From the NCBI RefSeq assembly GCF_047663525.1, contig NC_092606.1:255501-319500 (forward strand): a DNA stretch of 64,000 nucleotides. Reading direction: 5' to 3'. How positions within the stretch are numbered: position 1 is the stretch's first letter; every line of letters begins with the position of its first letter. Both the position numbers and the translations under genes were made by a program. This DNA is from Anas platyrhynchos. Taxonomy: Eukaryota > Chordata > Aves > Anseriformes > Anatidae. A model generated the notes under the pieces. It was not told the DNA's origin, did not search any database, and worked only from the letters and a program-made list of their open reading frames with translations. Of this stretch, positions 33,801 through 46,625 are shown piece after piece.

Positions 33801-36800
33801 AGATGAGGCTTTTGGCTAATCTCTTTGTGCCAAAGGCAGAAAACAGTATAAGACCAGAGGTTGACAGTGAATCTGAAAACTGAATTTAATTGTCATGTCT
33901 GACATTTGTGTTTCTACAATATGTTAATTTTTCAGAGATTTTGAACTGATACTAACACATGCTGCTGAATTCAGTGTCTGGAGGTGGGTAAGGCTCTCCT
34001 TCCATGGAGCATGCCCATCTCTCTCACCTGTTTCAGATTGGCCTCAAGAAGCCGATGTGGCTGCTCTGTGGAAAGGAATGGCCCACCAAGCAGAGTCCTT
34101 GACTATTCCAGTGGGGGAGTGGAGCTCACTGCAAGATGCAGGTAGGAAGCAGCTTCAGCTGATATTGCTGACCACTGATGGTGTGGTGGGGGATCCTGCC
34201 TGAGCTGGCCACAAGCACGGCTGGATGTCTGGTGGGCTGGATGCAGCTGGGAGTAGTGGTGGCCAGGCTTATGCGTAGGGAGAAAGCAGCAGAAACACCA
34301 TGAAGGTTTCTGGGAGGCATCAAAAAGCTTAAGAGAGACTAAGAACTGTTAACATTGCCAAGAGAGAAAGCTGTGAGGTGGTCTTTTGAAATGCATGCTG
34401 TCTGTGAATCTTTGAATAATTAAAACAGGAATTATTTCCTGCCTTGTGAGTCCTGCTGTGCTCAGGAAACAAGCTTTATATAAACTCTTTAAGCAGGAGT
34501 GTGTCAAAAAAAAAAAAAAAAAAATGCAAAAAGGTAAGACAAGAAAAAAGCTGGACTTCATCATCAGTTGCTCCTCCTGATGGAAATAACCTGCAAGGCC
34601 TCGAATTTTCAGTCTCAGAAAGTAACATTCATCCAAATCACTACTCTGAATCTGTCACATAAAAGTTTTCCCTTGTATTCTGTTTTCCAGTAGGAGGAAA
34701 ACAAAACACAAAACATGGATAGCATTGAAAGGAACATGGAACTCAAAAATCTAAAATTATGGTAGAGTGAACAGATAAATGTGTGGTACCTCTAACCTAC
34801 ATTAGATGTAAATGAAACTCTCTGTTTCTTGATGGTAATACCAGCTGTTATTGGCTTCTTGACTTCAAGCCCATCCTCTTCTAATCCAAGTTCTAAGTCT
34901 AGTTATCTAATCGAAAAAAGGGTAGAGAGTGTGAACTGATAGAAATGCAAGAGCTGATGCTGGTGCTTGATTTCAGAACCTGAGCTAAATGACCTTGATC
35001 TCTGCTAGACAACCTGCTTTGCAGATATCTGCAAGTACAACTGCCATCCTGTACACAACGTTTCACTGTCATGCAATTAGAAACTACAACTATGATGCCA
35101 CTTCAGCTTTGTGGTTTGCCCTTTTAATTTTTTGTCTGTTGCTATGGTAGCAGCAAATGATTGCAATCACTGCCGTTTATATTGCAATCCAAGTCACATC
35201 AACAGAGATCTTGGAAACCAAAAAAAAAAAATCTGACTTTACAGTATACTGCTTCTGTTATTGTACATAATAGGTTGTTCACTATAATCAGAATTCATTG
35301 AAATCTTTTGTTACTGAAGCATTTGGAAAATTCTTTTAACTAGAGGGTTGTCAAATGATCACTTACTTTTGTTACATGCTTAGCCAGTGCCCTTCACATG
35401 GCTGGACAATATTAATTTATTTTGCGCTGTTTCGTGAGTATATCCTTGAAAATAATTGTTTTAATAGCCTTTCTAGTGTTGAAATATTTACTCTTATTTT
35501 TTACCTTGTAACAATCATCGTAATATCTTAGGTCTAAAATACTACATCTTTAAAAAGAGAGTTCTGTACTTTCTCCCATGCTTTGTCTGCCTTGTCTATA
35601 TAGTCTATACAGGATTTTTGAGCAAGGACTGCTTTTATTATATGCAAAGGCTCCTATAAAGAACTTCTGTGATCTGTAACATTAATAAACCATAATATAA
35701 ATTTATATTTTTGAATATTGTCTGCTGAGCTTTGAAGAAGTTGAGAACAGTAGAGGAGAGAGAAAGTGAGCACAGGAGTCTGTCCAGTGCTGCTCAGAGC
35801 AATGGGCAGCCTCAGAGCAGCTCTTCCTCTTGTCTGTGCTCACCCGTTAGTATTGTGCTGCCTTGGAGTTTGGTTTGGGCACCCCAATGCTGCCATTTGG
35901 AAGGTGATTTAGCTATTATTGTAGAGATACAGTATAAAATCCCATGTTTCTGAAGTCTTTTGTCTTTCTCCCTTTGATTTCAGCTGCCAAGTAGGGGCAG
36001 TAGTAGGCATGTGGGGCAGCATGGGGTTTGCATCTCTGCTATGCAGCGCCTGGGGAGGGATGGCAGCCTCCTGGGCCTGTCTGCAGTGATGGGCCAGGAT
36101 GGAGAGTGGAGATTGAAGGATGTAAATTTTATTTTCTGTGTGGGTAAGCTCTAGTGCCTGCTCTTTGTACACAGACCTGTAGCTGCCCTTCTCCTCAAGT
36201 CTGACAGCCAGACACAGAAGAGTCACTGGGGCTAATGTCTGATCTGAGCCCTGGGAAAGAGAGCTGTGCTGAGACTTGTCTGCTGGGTGGTGCCTCTTTT
36301 ATTAAAGTCGAATCTAGACTGTCTAAATAGGACACCAGTAAGGCAATTTGCTGTTTAAATGACCCAGTGCACATCGGGCATATTGAAGAAAAAAGCCATT
36401 TCCTAGTGACTAAATCTCATTAAAAAAGCAATTTTCCAATCAATTACAATGTAATTTAACTGTTAATTGTTAAATTATCAAAAAAGAACTATTTTGTTCT
36501 CTGTTCCTGTATTTATGAGCTGTGCTTTAAAATTTCATCCAAGGAGTAGCTGTTTGGAGGAATATGACTGCTCTATTGATAAAATTATATTAAAGTTAAA
36601 ATTTTCAGTTAATATATTGTGTTAGTTCAAGGGAATTGTTTGCACAGAAGCTTTTGGAATAGGAGAGACTTGTTGATTTCTACAAAAGCTTGGATCTTTA
36701 TTGTTATTTTCATACACTATAAAAATTGTGTTATCTTATGTAGGTTTTATTAGAGGAACATTATTTCTATATGTTTTTAATCCTGTATGAGAATTATACT

Positions 36801-39800
36801 CATTGAAGCATATCCTGAAAATTGAGCAAAGTTCCTCTCAGAAGGGAGGCTTCTGCTTCTAAAGAGTCTGTGAAACAGCTAAAATGCAGAGGTGATTTAT
36901 AAGAGTCGGGACGCTGGCGCCTGGCTGCGACTTCCTGTCTCAGGGTAAGCACAGCGGTGAAGGATGCGCTACAGCTCAGTTCTGGGAAAGAAAGGCATTG
37001 AAACAGTAATGTGCTATTTCTTGTAGTTTTCATTAAAAATCTTGCAATACTCAGTGCTTCTTAAAGCCCCGGCTCCCAGTGTTATCCGAGACTTTCATGA
37101 TTACTTTTCCTAATGCTGTTTCAAGCCTTTGTAGCTTAAAGGGAATGCCAAAAACAATTTTTTTCAGCTTTCAACACTGGATGAAAATTAAAAAGACTGC
37201 AAACTTATTGTTTCTTCATAGTTTGTGCTTTTTAATCTACTTTGTGTGTAGATCCTGCATTGGTGTAACTCACGGTATCTGGCCCTTTATTCAGGGACCA
37301 AGCTGGGTGCTCTGGTCTGAAAAGTCCAGGCTCAGTTTAAATGCAGACCTTGGCAGTGCAATACTCACTCTTGCAAGCCTCAGGACACATGAGCTATCAA
37401 GGACACATCTGAGACCCCTCAGCCTGCCCCAGCTGATGGGAGAGGAATGCTGAAGGAAATGTTGGCAACTCCTCATCTTTGTGCTGTGACGCACCCTGGC
37501 AGAACAGGCATGGAGTGCTTTCCTCTTCTCTGACCACTGGGCATCTTACCTGTTCCAGTGCACAATCAGCCTTGCCTCGAGCAGCAGACAAGCTGTCAGA
37601 GGGCCTGAGCTGCTCATCTTCTGCTGAGCCTAGCAATACTGTGAGGCTAAATGACAGTGGGAATCCCAGTCTGTCAGGAATACTTTTTATGAAACACCCA
37701 AGAGATGTCTGGTGAACTCCACAGGGTAGCTTAGCAAGCATCAGATAGTGTACTCTGAGCCCCAAAGTTCATTCTGGGAGGTGACAGCCTTCCTGCTATT
37801 GGTGGGTCCCCCGGCCTCAGTGCAGCCTCCCAGCAGGTGATGTGTGAATTTCATGGTGCTGTGCTGCTACAGAGATGGGCGGCTCCAGGTTGGCGCTGGT
37901 GCACAGTGGCAGAGATGGTGATGCCCTGTTCTCAGACAATCCTTAGCCTCACAAGTAAATTCCCACCCTGGTGAATTTATATTTGCTATATCCTCACTTG
38001 CAATAAAATTACATAATTGTTGTAACAATGCATCTTGTGGCCTTGAAAATGCCAATTACATCTTTGGAAATAGTTCCCAGTGCTCAGGCATGCTTAGCCT
38101 TTGATGAGTTCAGAGAATACCCCTGACCTTTTCCAGAAAGCCTTTGAGACTACAGTAATAAGCACACATCCAAGCCATTATTCCACATTTTTCCCTTTGT
38201 CTTCACCTAATGTCTTAGAACTGATGAAAACACATGGCTGAATAGAAGTATTCTGATCATTGACTCCCTGCCTGTCATGAGCATGGATATATTCCTCTTG
38301 TCCATGCCTGTACAAGGAAACTGAAGAGCATCACATTTAGCTGTAATTTACCTCTCTGCTGCAAGGTGAAACCAGCCAAGGGCATGTGAAACATAGCTAG
38401 GTCCTGCCAAACACCAGCCTCAGGTTTTAGATTTCAGTGTGGGAGTCCTGTGGTTAACACAGAGATCAAGCATTTGAAAGATCAAAGATGTAGTGATTGG
38501 AGTGTTTGCCTTTCAAGCTGGAAGGAACAACTGTATGTGCTGATTCTGTTCAATAACACTACACCTGCTTACAAGTGAGAGCAGGACTGTGGCTTGCAGG
38601 CTCAGACTCTGGCTTGGGTGAATTAGCTCCTCTTCCCCATGAAGTCTCTGCTTTGCAAGTGCTGAGTCCAGACCTGACCTGAGACAGGCAGCAGTCGCTG
38701 TCCTCCCAGAGTGCAGGTGACATGCAGGCACTCGTTGGCTGCTTCTGGATCACCCCCAGCTTGACCTGTGCAGGGGTGAAGCTCTTAGTACATGCTTTCT
38801 GATGTACAGCTTTCAAAATACCAGAGAGTAATTATAAAGCTTTATGACTTGATCACTGTATGTGAAGACAGAGTTGGGAATCAGTTAGCACAGCAGGGAT
38901 ATGTCAGGCAGAAGGCTCAATGTGTCTTTTCACTGAAATGCCGTTCTGCTCAAGTTAAAAATGCAGGAAATATAATTTGTGATAATTCCATACCTGAGTT
39001 AGATTTACAAAAACATAACTATTTTATGCATTGCTTCGGATGACTTTGATAAATTTGCTCATTTTTGTACTATCAATTTAGACGGGAGCCATTTGTTTAT
39101 GAAAATTATCATAAACAGTGAGACAAAACCTAGATTTATAGCTGAATATTGTAATTGGGTTTTGCTAAAGAAAAAAAAAAGTATTTTGAAAGAGCGAACT
39201 TATTATTTGTGTACACAAAAGAAGTGTGGTGTATTGTAAAAAGCTTATAGACTGCCCATCAGCATATTTATATGAGAACTACATTCAATGCCAAGCTTAC
39301 CAGGGAGAGACACAACTTTGAAAAAATCTACTGCAAATGATATAAAAAGATAGAATTTTGTAAAGGCTTCTGTGTGCAGCTAAATACATGTATCCTCTAA
39401 GCCAGGTTTCCTATAGAGGCCTCTGAATCTGGCAATGTGGAGGAAATGGCACTCCAATTCATGAAGGAGGATTTTGTTTGTCTTGTTTTAAAGGCAAGAG
39501 CCCAAACAAAGGGCCCTCTGTCCTGTGGGGTCCCAGCTTGGACCTTTGTGTTTATCTGGGCAAGCAGATGTTCAACAATGGTAAACCCTTTCTGATGTCA
39601 GTGAAAGATGATTTTCAGTAAGTAGGGATGGCAGCAGAAGAGACATAAAAATTGGGGTATCTGGATAGGAGATGGTCTTACAAGGAAATGATATTAATCT
39701 TGTTAGTTATCACTGAGTAAACTCCACTTTTTATCCATTAAACTGTCTTCAGTACGAAGAAGTAAGATATCTCTTGGACTGACAAGGAAATATTTAATTA

Positions 39801-39845
39801 AATGTTTCAATCATTACATATTAATCTCATAATGAAAACATTTTA

Positions 39846-39880
39846 TCCCCTCCCCTCCCCTCCCCTTTCCTTCCCTTCCC
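39846..39880. repeat. (TCCCC)n low-complexity tract
   Basis: Pyrimidine-only repeat of TCCCC drifting into TTCCC. Confidence 0.85.
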
Positions 39881-40373
39881 ATTGAAATCTCAGCTAGAGG
39901 TGAGTGCCTCCACAGCCAGGGAGTAGTACCCACTGGTGGGTGCACAGTGGAAGTACAGCACTGGTGATGGCGTGTGACACTTGCTGGCACTCATACAGAA
40001 AGGGAGAAGTTGTGTGCTCAGCTGCTGTATCTCACTGACAGGCTTGGGGTCCCTTAGGACAGAGACCATGAGCAGGGCCATGCTAAATCATCAGCAAGGA
40101 TAGATCCTCTCTAGGTGGTAATGAGCATCTGATGATTACAACTCCAAAAGATGTGTATCCAGCTCCATCTGCAAGGCATATATATAACTGTCTGCAGGGT
40201 AGATGAAAATTAGTATTAATAGGTTGGATCATGGACTCACACAAAAATGGGTGTTGTTCAGAGGAAGTCAAAAAAGCTATATAGATTTACATGGGCCAGA
40301 GATTTGGCTCAATATTTGTATTATTGTGTGGAGATTATATCAGCAGTATGGGTATTAATTGTCATATACATAT

Positions 40374-40401
40374 ATCCTAGCATATACATATATGCTAGGA
40401 T
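40374..40401. repeat. Perfect 12-bp inverted repeat with 4-nt loop
   Basis: Arms ATCCTAGCATAT and ATATGCTAGGAT around ACAT; AT-rich flanks. Could extrude as a cruciform. Too short for a typical microRNA precursor. Confidence 0.85.
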
Positions 40402-42224
40402 TGGGACAGTGTCAGAGCACTTGGTGAGTGTTTTCAGTATTTTTGTCAGGTCACAGTTTTCTAAATTTAGCAAGTAGCATGAACAATTCATCTTCATGAG
40501 CTGAAAACGTGGTCTTATTTTGTAACATGACAGAAGGAATTTGTGTCCACTACATGCTATGCTGTTGCAAAACTTTGAATCCTCCTTCATGGATTTCTGT
40601 GCAATTACAGCCTACTGGGGAGCTAACCAAATGAAGGATCTGACAAGTAGGCTGTAATCTGTGACTTAGATGAATGACAAAGTATAGATTTTTTTCCTTT
40701 AAATTTATCCTTATGAATTTTAATAAGGGCATAAGTTGCAATAAAAAGTGTTCTCTGTAATAAAAATCACGCCCTGGCTTTCATGGGAGGGTAATGTTTC
40801 AGGATAGGTATTTTGTATATGACAGTAATGGAAAGGTGTCCTGCATCTTAACTTTAGGGCAGAATCAGCATGAGTGGAGTTTTGGGGACAGATCGCATTG
40901 GGATCTGCTGGCAGCTAGTATTACCACAGGCTGCAGGTTGGGAGTGTAGTAAGTGGGTGGGTATGACTGCAAAGGTAGGATTTTAAGGGTGCAAAAGTGA
41001 AATCGATTCTGATGTCAGGTAAATTAGAGATACTTGTAATTTTATGGATCAGTAGAGTTGATTGTATGAATGATACTTTGCACATCAGTGCCTATATATG
41101 ATATTTTCACCTGTGTATTAGGGCTTGATTCTGTGCTGTACCTCTTAAAGCCACACAGAAAAAGAGAACTTGCATGATTTGTGCTGGTAACTCATTCTCT
41201 GGTTTCCAGGAACTGCAGTAGCACTGTCTGGTCAATTTACAGGCAAGTGTGTACATATGTTTCCTGGGCATCCATATTTCAAACAGGGACACAACAGGTT
41301 GGCTAGCTGGCACTGAAAAGGGTATTTCAGAGGGTCCTACAGAGATGTAGCTGTGGACAACCCTGAACTCCAGAACAAAGCCATTGCTGATGCTGTCCTG
41401 TCCCAGTGACAGAGCTCAATCTGTATTGGGCATCCACTGTCCTTGCACAGCCCTATAGCCATGGTAGTCACTGGAGCAGGGTCTGAGCATTGATAGCAGC
41501 TGCATCGCCTCTACTGGTGCAGCCACTCCTGAGTCTGTGGTCTGTTCCTCTGCCTCACCTGCTTGTGACATATCCCTAGAGGACAATGGGGTTTGGTCCT
41601 TCTCACAAAAACACCTGGAGCACTTTCTCTGAGGTGTGTCTGAGGAGCTGCCTGTGTGAGGATGGACCCCTGCCAGATACAGTTCTCATACACAGCTGAG
41701 CCCTGAGTCCTGGTGAAAGACAGAGGATCTCAAAGGAGGCAAGCATCTGCAAAAGGACTTTGAAAATGTCCTTTAAAACCAGGAGAGGGGGAATCTTCTC
41801 AGAACAAATCCCTGCAAAACTTCATAACCTTTCTTAGCAGCTGAAAAAAGCTATTACAGTCTAGTGGTTACTGTATATTACAAATGTTATTTCCAAACTC
41901 TTGGCTAGAACCTGGGGAGAAAATATAGGCCTTGTGGTTGACTAGCATCTGAGCACTTCCTTTCAGAAGATGTACAGCTCTAGTGTAATGAATACAGTAA
42001 TCATCAGGTGCTGTGAGAAAAAGACAAATATTGTTATGATTAAATTTTGAAGGTTAAATGAATCATTTGGGAGGGCTGAGGTGTACTACTGGGGAGCACA
42101 GAGGGAGGAAAATGCCTTTGTGAATTCTCTCTGTATATTGGTAGAGTTTTCTTCCACAAACAGAATGCCTGCTTTATGTATTTTGAATTTTTTTTAGCCC
42201 TTAAATTGAAAAGGATGTTGCCAC

Positions 42225-42808
42225 GTACGTGTTCCTCTGAAGGCTGACATTGCCTGTGGAGAGGATGCCACGCAGGAGCAGGTGACCTGGCACGTGGGGG
42301 ACCCATGTTGGAGTAGTGTGATCCTGATGGATGGACCCTGTGGTATGGAGCCATATTTGGATCCGTTCTTGAAGAGCTGCTGCCTATGGGAAGCCCACGC
42401 AGGATGTTTGGGAAGGACGGCATCCTGTGGGAGGGACCACGTGTTGGAGCAGGGCAAGAGAGTGACTGAGGAGTGGTGGAGATGAAGCATTATAGACTGA
42501 CCACAACCCCCATTCCCCTGTGCTTCCCAGGGGAAAGAGGTGAAAGAGGTTAGATGGGGGGAAGGTGTTTTTGGTTTCTTTCCATCCTTTCTCACTTCTC
42601 TAGCTTGTTAGTAATAGGCAATAAATTCTACTGTCTCCCTACTCTGGGTCTATTTTGCCTATGATGATAATTGTTGACCGATCTCCTTGCCCTTATCTCA
42701 AACCTTGAGCCTTTTGCATTGTTTTTTCTCCCCCTTTCCCTTTGAGGAGGCAGAGTGAGAAAGTGGTTGTGGTGGAGCTCGGCTGTCCACCTGAGTAAAA
42801 CCACCACA
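42225..42808 (+). mobile_element. Old endogenous-retrovirus-type LTR
   Basis: Resembles a widespread avian LTR family known from memory. Units like GTGGGAGGGACCACGTGTTG precede CCACAACCCCCATTCCCCTG, then a CAATAAATT poly(A) signal near 42620, GTCTATTTTGCCTATGATGA, CTTGCCCTTATCTCAAACCT, and a terminal CCACCACA. The family name is not certain, and the left boundary and any target duplication could not be fixed. No retroviral coding region flanks it, so it is probably a solo or fragmentary, inactive copy. Confidence 0.65.
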
Positions 42809-45101
42809 TGTTCATGGTTTGCCTTTCTAATGTGTTCTCTGTCACTGTCTCCTTGGTTACTTTGGGCAAAGCATTTTCCTGCTCATTCCCCAGCTTTCCC
42901 AGCTGCAAAATGGAGATATTGAGCCTATTTAAAGCTTAGGGATATATAAGTAGAAAGCAGTATAAAAGAACAGCACATTGTGAGGATTAAGGTTTCACCA
43001 TGTCATGCAGTAAGGAAAATGGACCTACTAAATATTTTTATGTTTCTACAGATTTCTCCAAGTTCAAGCTTATCTTTAACAGAGAAAATGGCTATTTTAC
43101 AAGCAAGAGTTGCACTCCAGTGCACAGCTGTGCCTCTGAGAAGTAATTGGATTTGGTACTTAACTTCCTTTTGAGCCTTTAGAGTTATTGCCCCATACAT
43201 AGGCCACAGGGGACAAACTATTTTTAATCAGACTCAATCAGATCTCAATTCCACCTGCTTGAATTAAAAATTGTTTCACTGATCATACCTTGAAGTAAAT
43301 CTGACCAACTGACCTTTTAATTCTCAGCTACCCTGCTGTCAACAGCAGGAAGACCAAAGCTCTTATGACCTAAGGAAAAACTCTCTGTCTTACCATGGAC
43401 AGAGCCTGTATGAGCAGAATGGGGAAAAGAAAAATTGCATCTGCTTAGAAATAGCTGGCCCACATGTGTAGTCCAGTCTGTGCTTGTAAGTAAAGCTACT
43501 GAGGCTCTGGGTGTTTTTTGGTCTGCACTTCAATCTTTTCTGCCAACTGGCTCTCTTCTGAGTTGCAAACTGTAATTGTCAAATTAGCTGGAATACAAAC
43601 ACACAAACAACAACAACAAAAGTTACTGGAAAGCAACTACATGCAGGCTCTGTGTTTTGTCTGAATCAGGTTTCTATCATTTATTGTCTGAGGTCTACCT
43701 TGAAAGATTTCCCAAATTTCCCATGGTGTGAGAGACATCTTGATGTCTGCTGTTATGTTCCAGTAGATGAAATGTAGGCAGAGTGCTGCTGTGCTGGGCT
43801 CTTGTACTAACAAAAATCATTGTTTCAGTCATTCCCTGTTTTCCACATTGGACAGACTTGGCCACCCTCTGGATGTTGTTTTATAAGCCCAGTGAAATCT
43901 TTCTTTCCTCCATGTATTCATTTTATTGTGTGTGGAAGATGTTAAGAAATCTCTCAAGGACCTTAAATCAAGCTCAGAATAATTTATGATGGGCTTTATG
44001 CCTGCATTTGCTTGAACTAGTCTCCTTTTTGAGCAGCTGCTAAACAGAAATGAACAAAGCTAGCGTACAACACTTGCACAGGGTCCTGGCATGTTGCTGC
44101 AGTTGTGTGGTGTTGCGTGACACCTTCAAGATATTGCTGATGGTGGAACCTGAAATCCTGAACATCTTTTCATTAGTAAATATACTTCTGCAGCCAGGTG
44201 GCATCAATACTAAAACTTTTTTCTTCTAGAAATTTGTGAGTTGGGTTATTTTTGAAATGTTGCAGTAAGTCCTTAACCTCCAGCAGTTCCTAAGGGTTTC
44301 ACTACAAATATCCTGCCTTCCTTATCTGCAAGAGCTTTACAGCTCAATCCTGACTTATGCTGCTGACACCCAATGAACAGAACCATTGTGATATTTGGGA
44401 ATAAGGCTCCATAAAGCAAGATTTATGAAGAAGTTATGGCATGGTGTTGCACAATGGCAATCTGAATCAATTTTTTTTTGGAATCAGAAAGAAAGCATAG
44501 AAAGCAGGGGAGTGCAGAGAACAAGGAATCACATTTTGAAACCATTCAGCCATCTATTCAGCTAATGCAAATTAGGATTTGACTCACTTGCTTCAGTTGA
44601 AGATCTAGAGTACTTTAGATCTCTGAGTACTTTAGCATTCTTACTCGTTACTCAGAAAGTGCAATAAGACTTTTAAGAAATAAAGAAATAAAACATTTTA
44701 AATTGCAGTTTTTCTTCTAGCTTTGCTAAAATGACATTTCGTAAAACAGATAATTGCAGAGGAGATAAAACACCTGGCATTTTTGAAAAGAGAGAGTGGG
44801 GATAATTTGCATATAGGTCAAGACATACCAACATTCATTGTTTAGTTTTTACAGAAGTGCCTTATTAACATCTGGTTGAATGCAGTAGCAAATCTGAAAG
44901 ACACAGAGGGCAGAACTGACGTACTACAGGTCTAATTAAATAATGACCTCTATGGAATTTATCCCAGTATAAATATCCCTACTGAATTTCTTTCTTTATA
45001 TTTTGAATAATACATAAAAAAAAAAAAAATAAAACAATTCTGCCAAGACTTGTCTACAGTCAGTCACACCTTACCAAAATGCCTCTTTCCAAATGAAATT
45101 G

Positions 45102-45143
45102 TTGTATGGGTTCTAGTTACTTTGTATGGGTTCTAGTTACTTT
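45102..45143. repeat. 20-bp direct tandem duplication
   Basis: TTGTATGGGTTCTAGTTACT occurs twice in direct succession without mismatch. The identity suggests a recent event. Confidence 0.92.
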
Positions 45144-46463
45144 GTTGTCTGGGTCTCCTAAATGGATCCAGAAAAAAAAAAAGAAAAAAATAAACCAACT
45201 CATAGACTAATGACATTGGAGGAAGCAGACAAACATTTTATTTATTTTTTATTTTTTTTAAGCTCATGCATGTAGTAACTAAATAAATAGTAAAATAAAT
45301 GTAGTAACTAAATTAATAACTAAAATATATGGGCACTGGGAGCCCTACAAGTAGCATAGTTTTAATGATGACCCATGGAGTGAATTCATTATCTGCTTAC
45401 ATTTTATTTCTTTTGCTTCTTTTGTGTACAGTTAAGAAATGGTTCCTTTATTAGTATCTAGGTATCACAGATCCACATTACCCCCCTAGAATGTTAAATC
45501 AGTTGAAAAACCTTACAGCTAGTTGAATGTGGTTTTTTGTTTGTTTGTTTGTTCATTTTTAATCTAATTGTTTCCAATAGGTAAGTAAAGCAGACTGTCA
45601 AAGATTTTTCCATTGCTGAACAGCTGACCAATAGAACATCCAAGGAAATTCAGTGCCTGTATACACAAGTATATGCACCAGCAAAGGAATGACTCTAGTT
45701 ATAGGTACATAAGGATAGACCTCATTTAGCAAAATGTCTGTCTGAAAGCATCAGCCAAGTGCTGTGCAACAGCCCCTCCAGCTTGGAAGGGATGTAGGAC
45801 AGCAGAAGGGATGAGGAACAGTGAACAAGTATGCAGCCAGTTACAATCAGCCAGGGCCAAGGAGGAGCTTTTGCCCAGAAGGCATTGGAAGGCATTGCAG
45901 ATTTTCTAGGTGGGAGAGAAGCAAGGAAGAAAGTGTATAAAGCCAGATACAGGATGGAGAAACACAAATGAGGCACAATCCTTCCCTACTAACAATGTGA
46001 AAATTGGAGGTGACCTAGGAAATGACTAGGCAGCAAGACTTTCCCCTCTGCCCTGGGCAAGGGACAATGAAAGTATGGTGCTCACAGAGATCATAGAGAG
46101 CTGTAGAGTCCAAAATCATTAAAAACCCATCAGAGGAAGTAAGGGAAGCAATGTCTGTCACAGGCTCAAGAATGCCTGGGCAGTTCCCAAAGTACTGCAG
46201 GGGTTCCAAGGGAGGGGCTGTGTCCTCCTTCCTGTCCCTGGTACTGCGCTGGCCAGCCTTGAGGAGCATTTGCTTGTTGGGACTACAGTCTGCTCTTAAA
46301 CCCAGCTCTTGTTTAGTCTCTGAGTTGAGATCAAATGCCATGCATAAAGATTTATATGAGATTTCCAGAAAGGGGAAAATTAGGTACACTTATCTCATTC
46401 GTTGGAAGATTCAGCAATATGTAAAGAATCATTCAGTCTGGATACTCATGTCTTCAAAATCTA

Positions 46464-46625
46464 GAATCATAGAATATCCTGAGCTGGAAGGGGCCCACAA
46501 GGATCATCGAATCCAACTCCTGGCGCCACACAGGTCCACACAAAAATTCAGACCGTATAACTAAGAGCACAATCCAAATGCTTCTTCAACTCCAACAGGC
46601 CCAATGTGACCAGAGCAATGGATTT
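46464..46625 (-). mobile_element. CR1 LINE 3' end, reverse orientation
   Basis: GAATCATAGAATATCCTGAG, CACAAGGATCATCGAATCCA and ATGCTTCTTCAACTCCAACA are typical of the CR1 3' end in reverse. The right limit is approximate. Confidence 0.9.

Larger units (their letters stand above)
26006..42224. other. Gene-poor intergenic DNA
   Basis: No supported gene. Open frames are short, AT-rich or repeat-derived, and lack domain or splice evidence. The expected mammalian neighbours of XAF1 (FBXO39, TEKT1) were not recognised. AT-rich blocks with TAAT/ATTA-type motifs and small GC-rich islands (about 30.5-30.95, 35.75-36.25, 37.3-37.8 kb) alternate. An AATAAA at 29729-29734 closes a UTR-like AT-rich stretch, but no gene leads into it. 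Confidence 0.5.

Noticed and set aside
42040..42595. Minus-strand frames of 127-133 residues
   Set aside because: Antisense to the LTR; no protein family recognised.
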